Origin: Astrobacterium formosum
Lineage (GTDB): Bacteria; Pseudomonadota; Alphaproteobacteria; Rhizobiales; Xanthobacteraceae
NCBI GenBank assembly: GCA_030848545.1
Contig: JAVDCA010000023.1
Coordinates: 60,115-124,114, forward strand
Reading direction: 5' to 3'
DNA length: 64,000 bases
The notes under the pieces are model-generated. The model saw nothing but the letters and a program-made list of their open reading frames with translations. It was not told where the DNA came from and did not search any database. Position 1 is the stretch's first letter, and each line of letters opens with the position of its first letter. The position numbers and the translations under genes were made by a program. Of the stretch, positions 38,577-47,507 are shown piece after piece.

Positions 38577-39002
38577 GGCAAGGCCGACGCCGCGCCTTTG
38601 CCCCGCCGCAGGATTCGCAAGGCTGATTCGCGCCGCGCCGTGAATTGTGGCGGGACGCCGCGCTGGAGTTCCGGCGTGTCCACACGGCCACAAACGCGCC
38701 ACTCTCGCGCCACATCGACCGCCGGCGCGAGCGGAAAGTGCGCCCGGAATGCCACGCCGCCCCGCAACCTGAAAGCCTTGGGCACGAAACCGCTTGCAAG
38801 GCCGCGCACGGATCGGCCAAACAATCCCACACAGCACTTTCGCTCAACAGTCTGCGCGCGGTGCACGCATGCGTTCGGGCGAGTCACGACCTTTGTGTTC
38901 CCCTGGCCCACGAACAGCTCGTGGCGAGCGGAAACGCCGGGTCAAGCGCTCGACCGGGCCTCATGGACCGTGAGCGTCCGTTTGCGTCCTCCGGGGAGGT
39001 AG
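38577..39002. other. Gene-free stretch
   Basis: 426 bp between the enoyl-CoA hydratase gene and the small secreted protein gene. It presumably carries the promoter of the latter. No other element was recognised. Confidence 0.55.
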
Positions 39003-39257
39003 ATGATGTCGAAGAAACTCTTGTTGGCCGCCGCAGCGACGGCGTTCCTGTGGGTGACGCCGGGCGTGGCGCAGAGCCCGGCCAATCAGCAGGAATCGGA
39101 AGCGGACCGCCAAGCCTGTACAGACGACGCGTTCCAGCATTGTGGCGAGGCGATTCCGGATCGCGATCGCGTCTACCAATGTCTGGTCAAGAAAGTGAAG
39201 ACGATCAGCCCGGCCTGCCGCAAGGTGATTTCCCGGCCGGCGTCGAACAAGCGCTGA
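39003..39257 (+). CDS. Small secreted Cys-rich-repeat-like protein
   Basis: 84 aa; GGGAGG precedes tandem ATGs at 39003 and 39006. A clear signal peptide (KKLLLAAAATAFLWVTPGVAQ) leaves a mature chain of about 60 residues with four Cys in the spacing C-x8-C-x12-C-x11-C (ACTDDAFQHCG, VYQCLVKK, SPACRKV). This resembles one cysteine-rich repeat of the GLG1 type seen in small rhizobial proteins. Function unknown; two disulfides in the periplasm are likely. It is followed by a large palindromic repeat that could act as terminator. Confidence 0.8.
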   Translation: MMSKKLLLAAAATAFLWVTPGVAQSPANQQESEADRQACTDDAFQHCGEAIPDRDRVYQCLVKKVKTISPACRKVISRPASNKR

Positions 39258-39272
39258 GGCGCCAAAGCACCG

Positions 39273-39351
39273 CCATTGCGAGTGCCGATGAAGCAATCCG
39301 GTCTTCTGTCTGTGACCCGGATTGCTTCATCGGCCCACCTTCTCGCAATGG
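39273..39351. repeat. REP-like palindromic repeat A
   Basis: 79 bp. Outer arms CCATTGCGAG and CTCGCAATGG, and perfect 17-bp inner arms CCGATGAAGCAATCCGG (39285-39301) and its complement (39317-39333). The cattgcgag...gaagcaatcc...ctcgcaatg pattern is the interspersed palindrome common in Bradyrhizobium-like genomes. Confidence 0.85.
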
Positions 39352-39459
39352 CGACTTACCGCATCATTGCCGCATTATTGCCGGTCCGACGGACCGGCCG
39401 GCTTGCGTGGCGCCGCCCTGCCCTTATGTTGGCCCGACAGCCACAAGACAGCGCGCGCC

Positions 39460-40047
39460 ATGAACCACGACGGCTACGACGACACCTATATCCGTGGCAT
39501 CCTCAACTCCGTGAAGACCATCGCCGTGGTAGGGGTATCGGCGAAGGACAATCGGCCGAGCTATTTCGTCTTCAAGTATCTCCTCGAACGCGACTACCGG
39601 GTCATCCCGGTCAATCCTGGCCTTGCCGGCCAGACGCTGCTCGGCCAACGGGTCCATGGGCGTCTCGCCGACATTCCCGAGCCGGTCGACATGGTGGACG
39701 TCTTCCGGGCCGCCGAGCACGCACCAAAAGTCCTCGATGAAACACTCGCCCTCGAACCGCGACCGCGGGTGTTCTGGATGCAGCTTGGCGTACGCAACGA
39801 GGAAGTGGCGCGTCGCGCCGAACAGGCGGGCATCAAGGTCGTGATGGACCGTTGCCCCAAGATCGAATACGGCCGGCTGTCCTCGGAAATCTCCTGGCTC
39901 GGAGTCAATTCGCGCACGCTGACCTCCAAGAAGGCGCCCCTCTCCGGCCGCGGCATCCAGCGCCTGTCGCTCGACCGCCAGACGACCGCGGGCGGCGCAA
40001 TCGGCGCGTCCACCCGCCCCGACGCACGCGAAAAGAGCGACGGCTGA
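39460..40047 (+). CDS. CoA-binding domain protein (YccU-like)
   Basis: 195 aa from the ATG at 39460. A Rossmann-type CoA-binding domain fills most of it: VKTIAVVGVSAKDNRPSYFV, YRVIPVNPGLAGQTLLGQ and VVMDRCPKIEYGRL are typical of YccU/YneT proteins. The molecular role of the family is not known; a regulatory CoA-sensing part is often assumed. The last about 35 residues are polar and look disordered. It ends exactly next to the convergent formamidase-like gene. Confidence 0.92.
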   Translation: MNHDGYDDTYIRGILNSVKTIAVVGVSAKDNRPSYFVFKYLLERDYRVIPVNPGLAGQTLLGQRVHGRLADIPEPVDMVDVFRAAEHAPKVLDETLALEPRPRVFWMQLGVRNEEVARRAEQAGIKVVMDRCPKIEYGRLSSEISWLGVNSRTLTSKKAPLSGRGIQRLSLDRQTTAGGAIGASTRPDAREKSDG

Positions 40048-41496
40048 CTACGCCTCGCCGCCGGCGAACAGGCTCTTCTTGATCACGGCGTGGACGCCCC
40101 AGTTGCCGTCGACCACCTGGGTGACGCCGAAGTCGACCGCGACCGACATCAGCGAGATCGCCTCGTCTTCGGTGAGCCCCTTGGTTCCCATCAGGAAGGC
40201 ACGCATCTTCTTGAAGGCGTCCGTGACGGCGAGGTCCACCGACGACTTCGAATAGATGTCCTGCTGCGCCTTGTCGCCCAATTCGGCGAGGTAATTGGCG
40301 TAGGAAAATCCGTGCAGCACCCACTCGTCCTGGGTTTCGAGCAGCGGGAAGTTCAGATCGGCGAGTGACGTTCCGGCGAGCGTCGCCTTCTTGTGCAGCA
40401 CCACCTGGAAAGTGCCGGTGAGCGAGCATTCGATGGCGGTGCCGCACATTTCCGAGTCGCCCTGCGAGGCATGCGGGTCGCCGGCGGAGAGTAGCGCACC
40501 CGGCACCGCGACCGGATAATACATGGTCGCGCCCTTGCCGATGCGCCAGTTATCGATATTGCCGCCGAAATATCCGGGCGGAATGGAGTCGACCACGTCG
40601 GCCTCCTTGGGGGCGACGCCGAGCACGCCGAAATGCGGCCGGATCGGGATGCGCACGTTCTTGAGGATGCCGTGGTTCTCCTTGACGGTCGCGTGGTCGA
40701 CCGGAACGCCCGGATAGTCGATGGTCTTATGCACAACGCCGTACGGATCGGTCTGCGGCGTCCATTGGAAATTATAGACCGCCTTGGCCCAGTTGCGCTG
40801 TCCGGTAGCGTCGATCTCGTAGATGGTGATGACCTCGCGCGGCTTCGGCTCGGTCAGGAGCTCCTTGTAGTGGAAGCCCCACCAGGCGGCCGCATTGGAG
40901 CCGAATGCCTTGCCGGTGTGCTGCGGATTGGCGCTCGGGCGCGGCTTGACGTCAATGATGCGCACCTCGAGGACGTCGCCGGGCTCGGCACCGTGCACGA
41001 ACACCGGGCCGGTGCAGATGTGGACCCCAAAGCCTTCGCCGGCGCCGCGGCCCAGGAGCTTGCCATCCGCCGGGCCGGCGCCGCGGCGGTCGACGCCCTT
41101 CTTGTCCTTGGTCCATAGATAGACGCTCTCGGCACCGGGATCGCCCTTGACCATGCGCTCGGCGTCGTCGTTGGCGTGGTGCGTCAAGGTTTCGATGGTG
41201 ACGTAGTCGCCGGACTGGATTTCGATCTGCGGCTTCAGGAGCTTGCTGAAGTAGCCCCAATGGACGGTGTCGGCGGTCGCCGGCAGATAGTGGTGGTTGG
41301 GACGGCCCTGGCGGGCTGCGGCGGTCTGGGCGTGGGCAGGCGTGAGAACTGCGCCGCCGGCCGTCAAGGTCGCAGCCGCACCGGTGGCCACGAAAGCGCT
41401 TTTGAGAAAACTGCGTCGCTCACGGTCGAGGTCGGCCAGCAATTGTTGACGGTGCAGATCGAATTGCGGACAGGTGTGGTCGTCACCGAGACACAT
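40048..41496 (-). CDS. Exported acetamidase/formamidase family protein
   Basis: 482 aa from the ATG at 41496 (GGAGGAC upstream). A twin-arginine signal (RRSFLKSAFVATGAAATL) implies folded export. The body is an acetamidase/formamidase (FmdA/AmdA family): VFVHGAEPGDVLEVRI, IPPGYFGGNIDN and GDPHASQGDSEMCGTAIE, the last being the family's metal-site motif. It hydrolyses small amides to acid and ammonia. Tat export and the extra C-terminal region (about 420-482) distinguish it from cytosolic formamidases. It is monocistronic. Confidence 0.92.
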   Translation of the reverse strand: MCLGDDHTCPQFDLHRQQLLADLDRERRSFLKSAFVATGAAATLTAGGAVLTPAHAQTAAARQGRPNHHYLPATADTVHWGYFSKLLKPQIEIQSGDYVTIETLTHHANDDAERMVKGDPGAESVYLWTKDKKGVDRRGAGPADGKLLGRGAGEGFGVHICTGPVFVHGAEPGDVLEVRIIDVKPRPSANPQHTGKAFGSNAAAWWGFHYKELLTEPKPREVITIYEIDATGQRNWAKAVYNFQWTPQTDPYGVVHKTIDYPGVPVDHATVKENHGILKNVRIPIRPHFGVLGVAPKEADVVDSIPPGYFGGNIDNWRIGKGATMYYPVAVPGALLSAGDPHASQGDSEMCGTAIECSLTGTFQVVLHKKATLAGTSLADLNFPLLETQDEWVLHGFSYANYLAELGDKAQQDIYSKSSVDLAVTDAFKKMRAFLMGTKGLTEDEAISLMSVAVDFGVTQVVDGNWGVHAVIKKSLFAGGEA

Positions 41497-41967
41497 GGGG
41501 GTCCTCCGCGAGTTGTGCAGCCACGTGGCCGCCACCGAAAAGCAAGCAAAGACCGGGCCATGGCCCAATTTCCGGCATCTGATCTCACGGCGGACCGCCG
41601 GCGGCCTCCCTGGCCGCCCGGCACCCTAGTGTTCAGCTAAAATATTGTTTTCCGGACAGCGCCATGGGCGGGACATCAGTGTCGCGGTGCGTCCTCCGGC
41701 AAGGCTCCTGTTCTCCGCCTTGACGGCTGTCGGGGGTTCGATAAACCCCTTGGCGGGTACTGGAAAAACGCCTTGGTCATTCCGGAAGCCACGAAGCGGC
41801 TTTTTTTGGAATCCATAAGCCCGATCAAACCGGCACGGATGCGCAGGAGCCGTGGATTTCCCGGCTCCAGCCTTCGCACCGGCCCCGGAATGGCGAACGG
41901 CGTTTTTCAGGATCCATCGATCCGCTCGCGCAGCGGTGCCCGCGCGTCTATTTCTGGAAGGACGGCC
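41497..41967. other. Divergent regulatory region with degenerate repeat
   Basis: 471 bp between the formamidase-like gene (-) and the sulfhydrylase gene (+). It holds a weak palindromic repeat (41776-41892) and no gene. Confidence 0.55.
41776..41892. repeat. Degenerate palindromic repeat E
   Basis: Outer words TCATTCCGG and CCGGAATGG about 100 bp apart, with GAAGCCACGAAGCGGC just inside the left arm. It looks like a worn member of the group at 43272-43311. Confidence 0.4.
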
Positions 41968-43248
41968 ATGACCGAACAAACTCCCGGCTTTTCCACCCTC
42001 GCCATCCACGCGGGCGCCCAGCCCGATCCGACCACCGGCGCGCGGGCGACACCCATCTATCAGACCACTTCGTTCGTGTTCGAGGACGTCGACCACGCCG
42101 CTTCGCTGTTCGGCCTGCAGGCCTTCGGCAACATCTATACGCGCATCGGCAATCCCACCAACGCCGTGCTCGAAGAGCGCGTCGCCGCCCTCGAAGGCGG
42201 CACGGCGGGACTTGCGGTCGCATCCGGCCACGCCGCGCAGGTCCTCATCATGCACGCGCTCATGACGCCCGGCGACGAGTTCGTGGCGTCGAAAAAGCTC
42301 TATGGCGGCACGATCAACCAGTTCACACACACGTTCAAGAATTTCGACTGGAACGTGGTGTGGGCGGACCCGGATGACATCGCCTCGTTCGAGCGCGCGG
42401 TATCGCCGAAGACCAAGGCGATCTTCATCGAGAGTATCGCCAATCCGGGCGGCGTCATCACCGACATCGAGGCGGTCGCGCAGGTGGCGCGTCGCGCCGG
42501 CGTGCCGTTGATCGTCGACAACACGCTGGCGACGCCCTATCTGTGCCAGCCGATCAAGTTCGGCGCCGACATCGTCGTGCACTCGCTGACCAAGTTCTTA
42601 GGGGGCCACGGCAACTCCCTCGGCGGCATGATCGTCGACGCCGGCACCTTCAACTGGTCGCGCGAGAACCGCTATCCCATGCTGTGCGAGCCACGGCCGG
42701 AGTACAACGGCATCGTGCTGCACGAGACGTTCGGCAACTTCGCTTTCGCGATCGCCTGCCGGGTCCTCGGCCTGCGCGATCTTGGACCGGCGCTGTCTCC
42801 GTTCAACGCCTTCATGATCCTGACCGGCATCGAGACACTGCCGCTGCGCATGCAGCGCCACTGCGACAACGCCCAGGCGGTGGCCGAATGGCTGTCGCAG
42901 AGGAGCGAGGTCGCGTGGGTCTCCTATCCGGGCCTCGGCGGCGACCGCTACCACAACCTCGCCAAGAAATACTGCCCCAAGGGCGCCGGCGCGGTGTTCA
43001 CCTTCGGGCTCAAGGGCGGCTACGACGCCGGCACCAAGCTGGTCGGCAACGTGAAACTCTTCTCGCACCTCGCCAATATCGGCGACACCCGCTCGCTGAT
43101 CATCCATCCGGCCTCGACCACCCACAAGCAATTGACGGACGCCCAGAAGGTGCAGGCCGGCGCCGGCCCCGACGTTGTGCGCCTGTCCATCGGCATCGAG
43201 GACAAGGACGACATCATCGCCGATCTCGAGCAGGCCATGACGGCGTGA
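41968..43248 (+). CDS. O-acetylhomoserine aminocarboxypropyltransferase (sulfhydrylase)
   Basis: 426 aa, the usual length for MetY-type enzymes. GGAAGGAC precedes the ATG at 41968. It is a PLP enzyme of the Cys/Met metabolism family that makes homocysteine from O-acetylhomoserine and sulfide. Marks are TPIYQTTSFVFEDVDHA, YTRIGNPTNAVLEERVAALEG, the PLP Lys in HSLTKFLGGHG, and NVKLFSHLANIGDTRSLIIHPASTTH. A methionine gamma-lyase role is less likely given length and motifs. A palindromic repeat and a phosphatase gene follow. Confidence 0.95.
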   Translation: MTEQTPGFSTLAIHAGAQPDPTTGARATPIYQTTSFVFEDVDHAASLFGLQAFGNIYTRIGNPTNAVLEERVAALEGGTAGLAVASGHAAQVLIMHALMTPGDEFVASKKLYGGTINQFTHTFKNFDWNVVWADPDDIASFERAVSPKTKAIFIESIANPGGVITDIEAVAQVARRAGVPLIVDNTLATPYLCQPIKFGADIVVHSLTKFLGGHGNSLGGMIVDAGTFNWSRENRYPMLCEPRPEYNGIVLHETFGNFAFAIACRVLGLRDLGPALSPFNAFMILTGIETLPLRMQRHCDNAQAVAEWLSQRSEVAWVSYPGLGGDRYHNLAKKYCPKGAGAVFTFGLKGGYDAGTKLVGNVKLFSHLANIGDTRSLIIHPASTTHKQLTDAQKVQAGAGPDVVRLSIGIEDKDDIIADLEQAMTA

Positions 43249-43271
43249 CATCCCGCTGCGAGCGGAGGTTG

Positions 43272-43311
43272 GTCATTCCGGGACCGAGCGAAGCGAGGAG
43301 CCCGGAATGAC
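43272..43311. repeat. Palindromic repeat B
   Basis: 40 bp: perfect 11-bp outer arms GTCATTCCGGG and CCCGGAATGAC around gagcgaagcgaggag. It sits 24 bp after the sulfhydrylase stop and could stop transcription before the phosphatase gene. Confidence 0.8.
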
Positions 43312-43337
43312 GACGTAGATACGAGCATCGGAGCGAC

Positions 43338-43805
43338 ATGAAACCCGCAGTCCTGTTCGTTTGTCTAGGCAATATCTGTCGTTCACCTCTCGCGGAGGCG
43401 GCGTTTCGGCATGCCGCGAAAGAAGTCGGTCTCGACGTCGGAATCGACTCCGCCGGTATCGGTGATTGGCACATCGGCCAGCCGCCGGACCTGCGCGCCC
43501 AGGCGGTCGCCCGTCGGCACGGCATCGAAATCTCCGGCTATCGCGGCCGCCAGGTGTCAGCCGCCGATTTCCGTCTCTTCACCCATATCGTCGCCCTCGA
43601 CCACGACAACCTTGCCGCATTGAAACGTCTGCGGCCGAAGGACGCCACCGCCGAGCTGAGCCTCCTCCTCGACCATGTGGCCGGCCGCGCCGGCGCGGCC
43701 GTCGCCGATCCGTATTACGGCGGAGAGCAGGAGTTCGCCCTCACCTGGGCCGAGGTCGCCATGGGCGCCGCCGCGCTCGCGGAGCGGATCGCCAAGACGG
43801 CGTGA
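43338..43805 (+). CDS. Low-molecular-weight protein tyrosine phosphatase
   Basis: 155 aa. The active-site P-loop is VCLGNICRSP (C-x5-R-S) at residues 8-17, and the general acid lies in DPYYGG (about 127-132), both intact. It removes phosphate from Tyr residues or small phosphate esters in the cytosol. A Wzb-like role with the polysaccharide locus at 45-55 kb is conceivable, but the Wzc-like protein there lacks an obvious kinase site, so a general role is as likely. Confidence 0.95.
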   Translation: MKPAVLFVCLGNICRSPLAEAAFRHAAKEVGLDVGIDSAGIGDWHIGQPPDLRAQAVARRHGIEISGYRGRQVSAADFRLFTHIVALDHDNLAALKRLRPKDATAELSLLLDHVAGRAGAAVADPYYGGEQEFALTWAEVAMGAAALAERIAKTA

Positions 43806-43843
43806 GACGGAGGGCGCCGGAGCGCCGCAGTCGACCAGTGGCG

Positions 43844-44980
43844 TCAAGGCGCTGCTGCTGCAGTCCGCGTCAGGCGCTCGCGAGACCGCGAAAATCCCAC
43901 GCCGGTTCTCGCGACGTGGATCGTCGCCAGGGCGAGCACCACCATGGCCATGGCCTGATGGGCGAGCGCGAGACCGATGGGCATCACGTAGACGAGCGTC
44001 AGAATGCCCAGCACGGCCTGGACCACGATGGCGGCGAACAGCATGGCCGCGCGGCCAGCGTCCGCCGAGCCCGGCGCGGCGCGGCGCGTATCGACTGCAT
44101 GCCAGGCAGCGGCAGCGAGCAGGAGATAGGCCATCATGCGGTGCATGAACTGCACCATGAGGGTGCTGTCGAACAGGTTCCGCCACCACGGAGACTCGAA
44201 CCACAGCCGTGCGGCATCCGGAATGAGCGCGCCGTCGATCAGCGGCCAAGTGTTGTAGACGTAGCCGGCGCGCAGCCCGGCGACCAGGGCGCCGAGATAG
44301 ATCTGCACGAGGATGAGGACGAGCAGCGCGAGGGTGGCGGGGCGGCTCCCCATGCCGTCATTGCGAGCCACCGGGTCCGCGCGAAGCGCGGCCGGATGGG
44401 CTCCTCGCAATGACGGGGAAAGGCCCTGTCCCATCCGGTCGGCAACCCAGATCAGCGCCGCGTAGATCACCGCGGCAAGTGTCAGGTGGAAGGCGAGCCG
44501 CAGGGGCGCGACATTGATGCGATCGGTGAGCCCCGAGGCGACCATCCACCAGCCGACGGCGCCCTGCAGGGCGCCGAGACCGAAAATCCCCCACAGGCGC
44601 AGCCGCCACTCGGGTGCCACCCATCCGCGCCAGAGGAAGAACAGGAACGGCAGCAGATAGGCCAAGCCGACGAAGCGGCCGAGAAAACGGTGCGTCCACT
44701 CCCACCAGAAGATGGTCTTGAACTCGGCCAGCGTCATGCCGGCGTTCATCTGGGCGTATTGCGGGATGAGCTTGTACTTTTCGAACTCGACCTGCCAGGC
44801 GGCCTCGCCCAAAGGTGGCAGCGCCCCGGTCAGAGGCTTCCATTCGGTAATGGAGAGGCCGGACTCGGTGAGCCGCGTCGCCCCGCCCACCATCACCATG
44901 GCGAAGACCAGCGCCGCGACCGCATAGAGCCACACACGCACGGCCGGGCTTGCGGTTGGAATGGACGTCTCCCGGGACAT
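43844..44980 (-). CDS. ctaA: Heme A synthase CtaA/Cox15, with in-frame repeat insertion
   Basis: 378 aa, eight membrane helices in two halves. It oxidises heme O to heme A for cytochrome oxidase. Conserved His include H97 in [11 protein letters not shown]165 in [10 protein letters not shown], and those of [12 protein letters not shown] and [13 protein letters not shown]. Residues about 189-209, in the loop between the two halves, are encoded by a palindromic repeat (44355-44416) that belongs to a dispersed family; relatives of this enzyme have a short loop there. The frame is kept, so the protein is probably functional. A DUF2842 gene is divergent from it. Confidence 0.95.
   Translation of the reverse strand: MSRETSIPTASPAVRVWLYAVAALVFAMVMVGGATRLTESGLSITEWKPLTGALPPLGEAAWQVEFEKYKLIPQYAQMNAGMTLAEFKTIFWWEWTHRFLGRFVGLAYLLPFLFFLWRGWVAPEWRLRLWGIFGLGALQGAVGWWMVASGLTDRINVAPLRLAFHLTLAAVIYAALIWVADRMGQGLSPSLRGAHPAALRADPVARNDGMGSRPATLALLVLILVQIYLGALVAGLRAGYVYNTWPLIDGALIPDAARLWFESPWWRNLFDSTLMVQFMHRMMAYLLLAAAAWHAVDTRRAAPGSADAGRAAMLFAAIVVQAVLGILTLVYVMPIGLALAHQAMAMVVLALATIHVARTGVGFSRSRERLTRTAAAAP
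44355..44416. repeat. Palindromic repeat C inside ctaA
   Basis: 62 bp with perfect 13-bp arms CCGTCATTGCGAG and CTCGCAATGACGG. Between them is agccaccgggtccgcgcgaa then gcgcggcc, nearly identical to the repeat at 48741-48849. It lies wholly within the ctaA reading frame. Confidence 0.85.
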
Positions 44981-45054
44981 GGTTTCGGTTTACCTCGTTG
45001 CCCCCCGCCCCTATAGAAAGGCTTCCGCCGCCGGGATCAAGGGCCAGCGCTGCC

Positions 45055-45261
45055 ATGTTGCCAATGCGCGTGCGAAAGCTGATCGGCACTGTCGCGCTTC
45101 TGCTGCTGGTGATCGTCTGGGCGCTCCTCGCCATGGCGTTCGCGCCGGCGGCGCTGACGTCGAGCGGGATCGTGCAGGGGCTATATTATGTCGTCGCCGG
45201 GCTCGGCTGGGTGCTGCCCGCCATGCCGCTGATCGCCTGGATGGCGCGCCCGGACCGGTAG
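45055..45261 (+). CDS. DUF2842 family small membrane protein
   Basis: 68 aa from ATG 45055, or 65 aa from the ATG at 45064. Two membrane helices: LIGTVALLLLVIVWALLAMA and GLYYVVAGLGWVLPAMPLI, with the end WMARPDR. Short proteins of this pattern next to ctaA are common in alphaproteobacteria and are grouped as DUF2842; function unknown. It is divergent from ctaA (74 bp between starts). Confidence 0.8.
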   Translation: MLPMRVRKLIGTVALLLLVIVWALLAMAFAPAALTSSGIVQGLYYVVAGLGWVLPAMPLIAWMARPDR

Positions 45262-45264
45262 TCG

Positions 45265-46377
45265 TCACGTCGCATCGATGCGCGGGAAGCGCTCCCACAG
45301 GACCGAGGCGACCCCGGAAGTCAGAACGCGCAGGTGGCGGCGAGCCGTGAAACCGCCGAGGACAGTAAGGCGCGGCAGCGCGGTGAGGCGCTCGGCGTCG
45401 GCTGCCTTGACGACGCCCTGACGGGCCGTCACGGCGGTCGCAAACCCGAGATCGCGGGCGATGTCGAACTCGCGCGTTCCGACTTGGGTCCGGCCGCCAT
45501 ACGGATAGGCGAGATGGCGGGGCCGCACACCCAGCGCCGTCTCCAGTACGGTCCTCCCCATGGCGAGTTCGGAACGCACCGTCGTCTCGCCGGCGATGGA
45601 AAGGAACGGGTGGTTGACCGTGTGGGCCCCGATCGTGACCAGCGGGTCGGCGGCCAGTTCGGCGATCTCCCGCCAGCCCAGGCATGTCGAGGCGCACAGC
45701 CCTTTCAAGTCGACGCCGTGCCGGACCGCAAGGTCGGTGACCTTTTCGAGCATTTCGGCTTCGGTCTTGTGGTGCAGGATCCAATCATAGAGTGCGGCGT
45801 AGAGCTCGTATTTTTCCGACGGCGTGGCGCATTCGAAGCGACGGTTGTCGCCGTCCACCACGATCCCGACACTGGAATTGCCGGCGACGACCTTTTCCAG
45901 GGCGAGCCACCACAGGCGTCCGAGTCCATCCGGAAAGCTTGTCGGCACGTAGATGGCAAGCGGAACGCCCTGCTTCTCCAGGACCGGAAAGGCCCATTCG
46001 AGGGTGTCGCGATAGCCGTCGTCGAAAGTAAAGACCGCGAAACGGCGGGAAAAATCGCGCTCCACCAAGCGGCGCTGCATCTCGTCGAGGGAGACCAGAT
46101 CGTAGTTCCAGCGCCGCAGCCGCCGGACGATCCGATCGAGTACGACCGGCGATATTTCCAGGTGGCGGTTGGGCTGGAAATCCGTCCAGCGCATGGGGCG
46201 GACGTGGCGGAACTGGAGAATGACGCCGACCCCGGCGAAGAACGGGCGCGCCAGGAGATGGATGCCGCCCGCATAGAGGCATTCCAGACCGGAGCGGATG
46301 ACTGCTGGCCTCACCGGCGCCCCTCGCCCGTCGACTTCAACAGCCGACGGCGCTGTCGGCCGCCGCGACGTTAGCAT
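45265..46377 (-). CDS. Polysaccharide deacetylase (NodB-type)
   Basis: 370 aa from the ATG at 46377; a GTG two codons upstream and an internal start near VIRSGLECLYAGG are alternatives. The carbohydrate-esterase-4 domain shows FTFDDGYRDTLEWAF (catalytic Asp and metal Asp) and the metal His pair in IGAHTVNHPFL, then AYPYGGRTQ. It removes N- or O-acetyl groups from a polysaccharide. The gene lies 20 bp downstream of a glycosyltransferase gene on the same strand and opens the exopolysaccharide cluster. Confidence 0.93.
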   Translation of the reverse strand: MLTSRRPTAPSAVEVDGRGAPVRPAVIRSGLECLYAGGIHLLARPFFAGVGVILQFRHVRPMRWTDFQPNRHLEISPVVLDRIVRRLRRWNYDLVSLDEMQRRLVERDFSRRFAVFTFDDGYRDTLEWAFPVLEKQGVPLAIYVPTSFPDGLGRLWWLALEKVVAGNSSVGIVVDGDNRRFECATPSEKYELYAALYDWILHHKTEAEMLEKVTDLAVRHGVDLKGLCASTCLGWREIAELAADPLVTIGAHTVNHPFLSIAGETTVRSELAMGRTVLETALGVRPRHLAYPYGGRTQVGTREFDIARDLGFATAVTARQGVVKAADAERLTALPRLTVLGGFTARRHLRVLTSGVASVLWERFPRIDAT

Positions 46378-46396
46378 CCACACCGCGCGGACGCAT

Positions 46397-47224
46397 CTAC
46401 CGGTTGGCGGGCGTGATGGGTGTCGGCGGTGGCACGGCGCCGAGCCACTCGAGTTTCATGAGCTCGAGCCATTTCAGCGGCACGGCGAACAACAGGAGCG
46501 TGGTCGCGGCTCCCGCCCAGGCCCGCCATTCGAGCCATTCGAAATAAGCGAATTGGATGCGCAGCCGGTCATAGAGCTGGCGGCGGCGCTTGGTGACCGA
46601 GACGCTGGTCGTCACGATACGGTAGTCGAGCAGGTAATCGGGCAGATTGGCGAGCCCCACATGGGGCGCGATACGGCGTAGATATTCGTAGTCCTCGGCG
46701 GCCGGATACTCGGCCGAATAGAAACCGTAGGTCTTCGGCACCTCGGCGCGCAGCATCCAGGTGGAATGCACGAAGGCGTTGTTGAAGAACAGCCGCCGGC
46801 GCACGGCCTCATGGTCGAGGGGCGCCTCGTGATAGCGGATCGCGCCGGTTTCCTCGTTGACGAAGCGTACCGACGTGCCGACGGCGCCGACCTGCGGGTT
46901 CGCCTCCAGGAAGGCGAGTTGCTTGGCGAGCCGGTCCGGATAGGAGAAGTCGTCGGCGTCCATGCGGGCGATGTACCGATAGCCGCGCTCAAGGATGTGG
47001 GCGAGGCCGATATTGAGGGCGCCGGAGAGGCCGCGGTTCTTGTCCAGCCGGACGATCTCCACGCGTTCGTGCACACCGATCACCTCGGCGACCGGAACGC
47101 GGCTGCAATCGTCGATGATGAAGAGGTCGCATGTTTGCGTGTTGGCCAGCACGCTGTCGACCGCCTCGCGGATTGTGCGCTCCGCGTTGTAGGCCGGCAT
47201 CAAGACGGCGATTTGCGTCGACAT
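46397..47224 (-). CDS. Family 2 glycosyltransferase
   Basis: 275 aa from the ATG at 47224. GT-A fold: IAVLMPAYNAERTIREAVDS at the N-terminus, FIIDDCS, DKNRGLSGALNIGL, the metal-binding DxD as ARMDADDFSYPDR, and the acceptor-side AEDYEYLRRIA. It adds one sugar to a lipid-linked exopolysaccharide unit on the cytosolic face. A hydrophobic stretch near the C-terminus (AGAATTLLLFAVPLKW) may hold it to the membrane. Co-transcribed with the deacetylase gene. Confidence 0.94.
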   Translation of the reverse strand: MSTQIAVLMPAYNAERTIREAVDSVLANTQTCDLFIIDDCSRVPVAEVIGVHERVEIVRLDKNRGLSGALNIGLAHILERGYRYIARMDADDFSYPDRLAKQLAFLEANPQVGAVGTSVRFVNEETGAIRYHEAPLDHEAVRRRLFFNNAFVHSTWMLRAEVPKTYGFYSAEYPAAEDYEYLRRIAPHVGLANLPDYLLDYRIVTTSVSVTKRRRQLYDRLRIQFAYFEWLEWRAWAGAATTLLLFAVPLKWLELMKLEWLGAVPPPTPITPANR

Positions 47225-47507
47225 CAAACGAGCTCGCAGACGGACCGTATCGGTCCGGGGTTGAACGGTTCAGCGCCTTTGCGGCCGACGATCGATGAGC
47301 TCCGAAGCGGGGCCGCACCGCTTTCACAGGCCGGGCGGAGACACACTCTGCATCCGCATTCGCGGCCGTTTCGTTGCACACGATCGTCGAGACACAGCTT
47401 CAACGCGCTGCCCTGCGTCTACCTGTCATAGCAAATGCACTTTTATCAAACCTTTTGTTTATTATTGCTTGCGATGCTCGCGTAACCTTAACAGCATCCG
47501 GCCGCTG

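Noticed and set aside
39273..39351. CRISPR-like or attachment-type repeat
   Set aside because: It is a single large palindrome with relatives elsewhere, without regularly spaced repeats or spacers.
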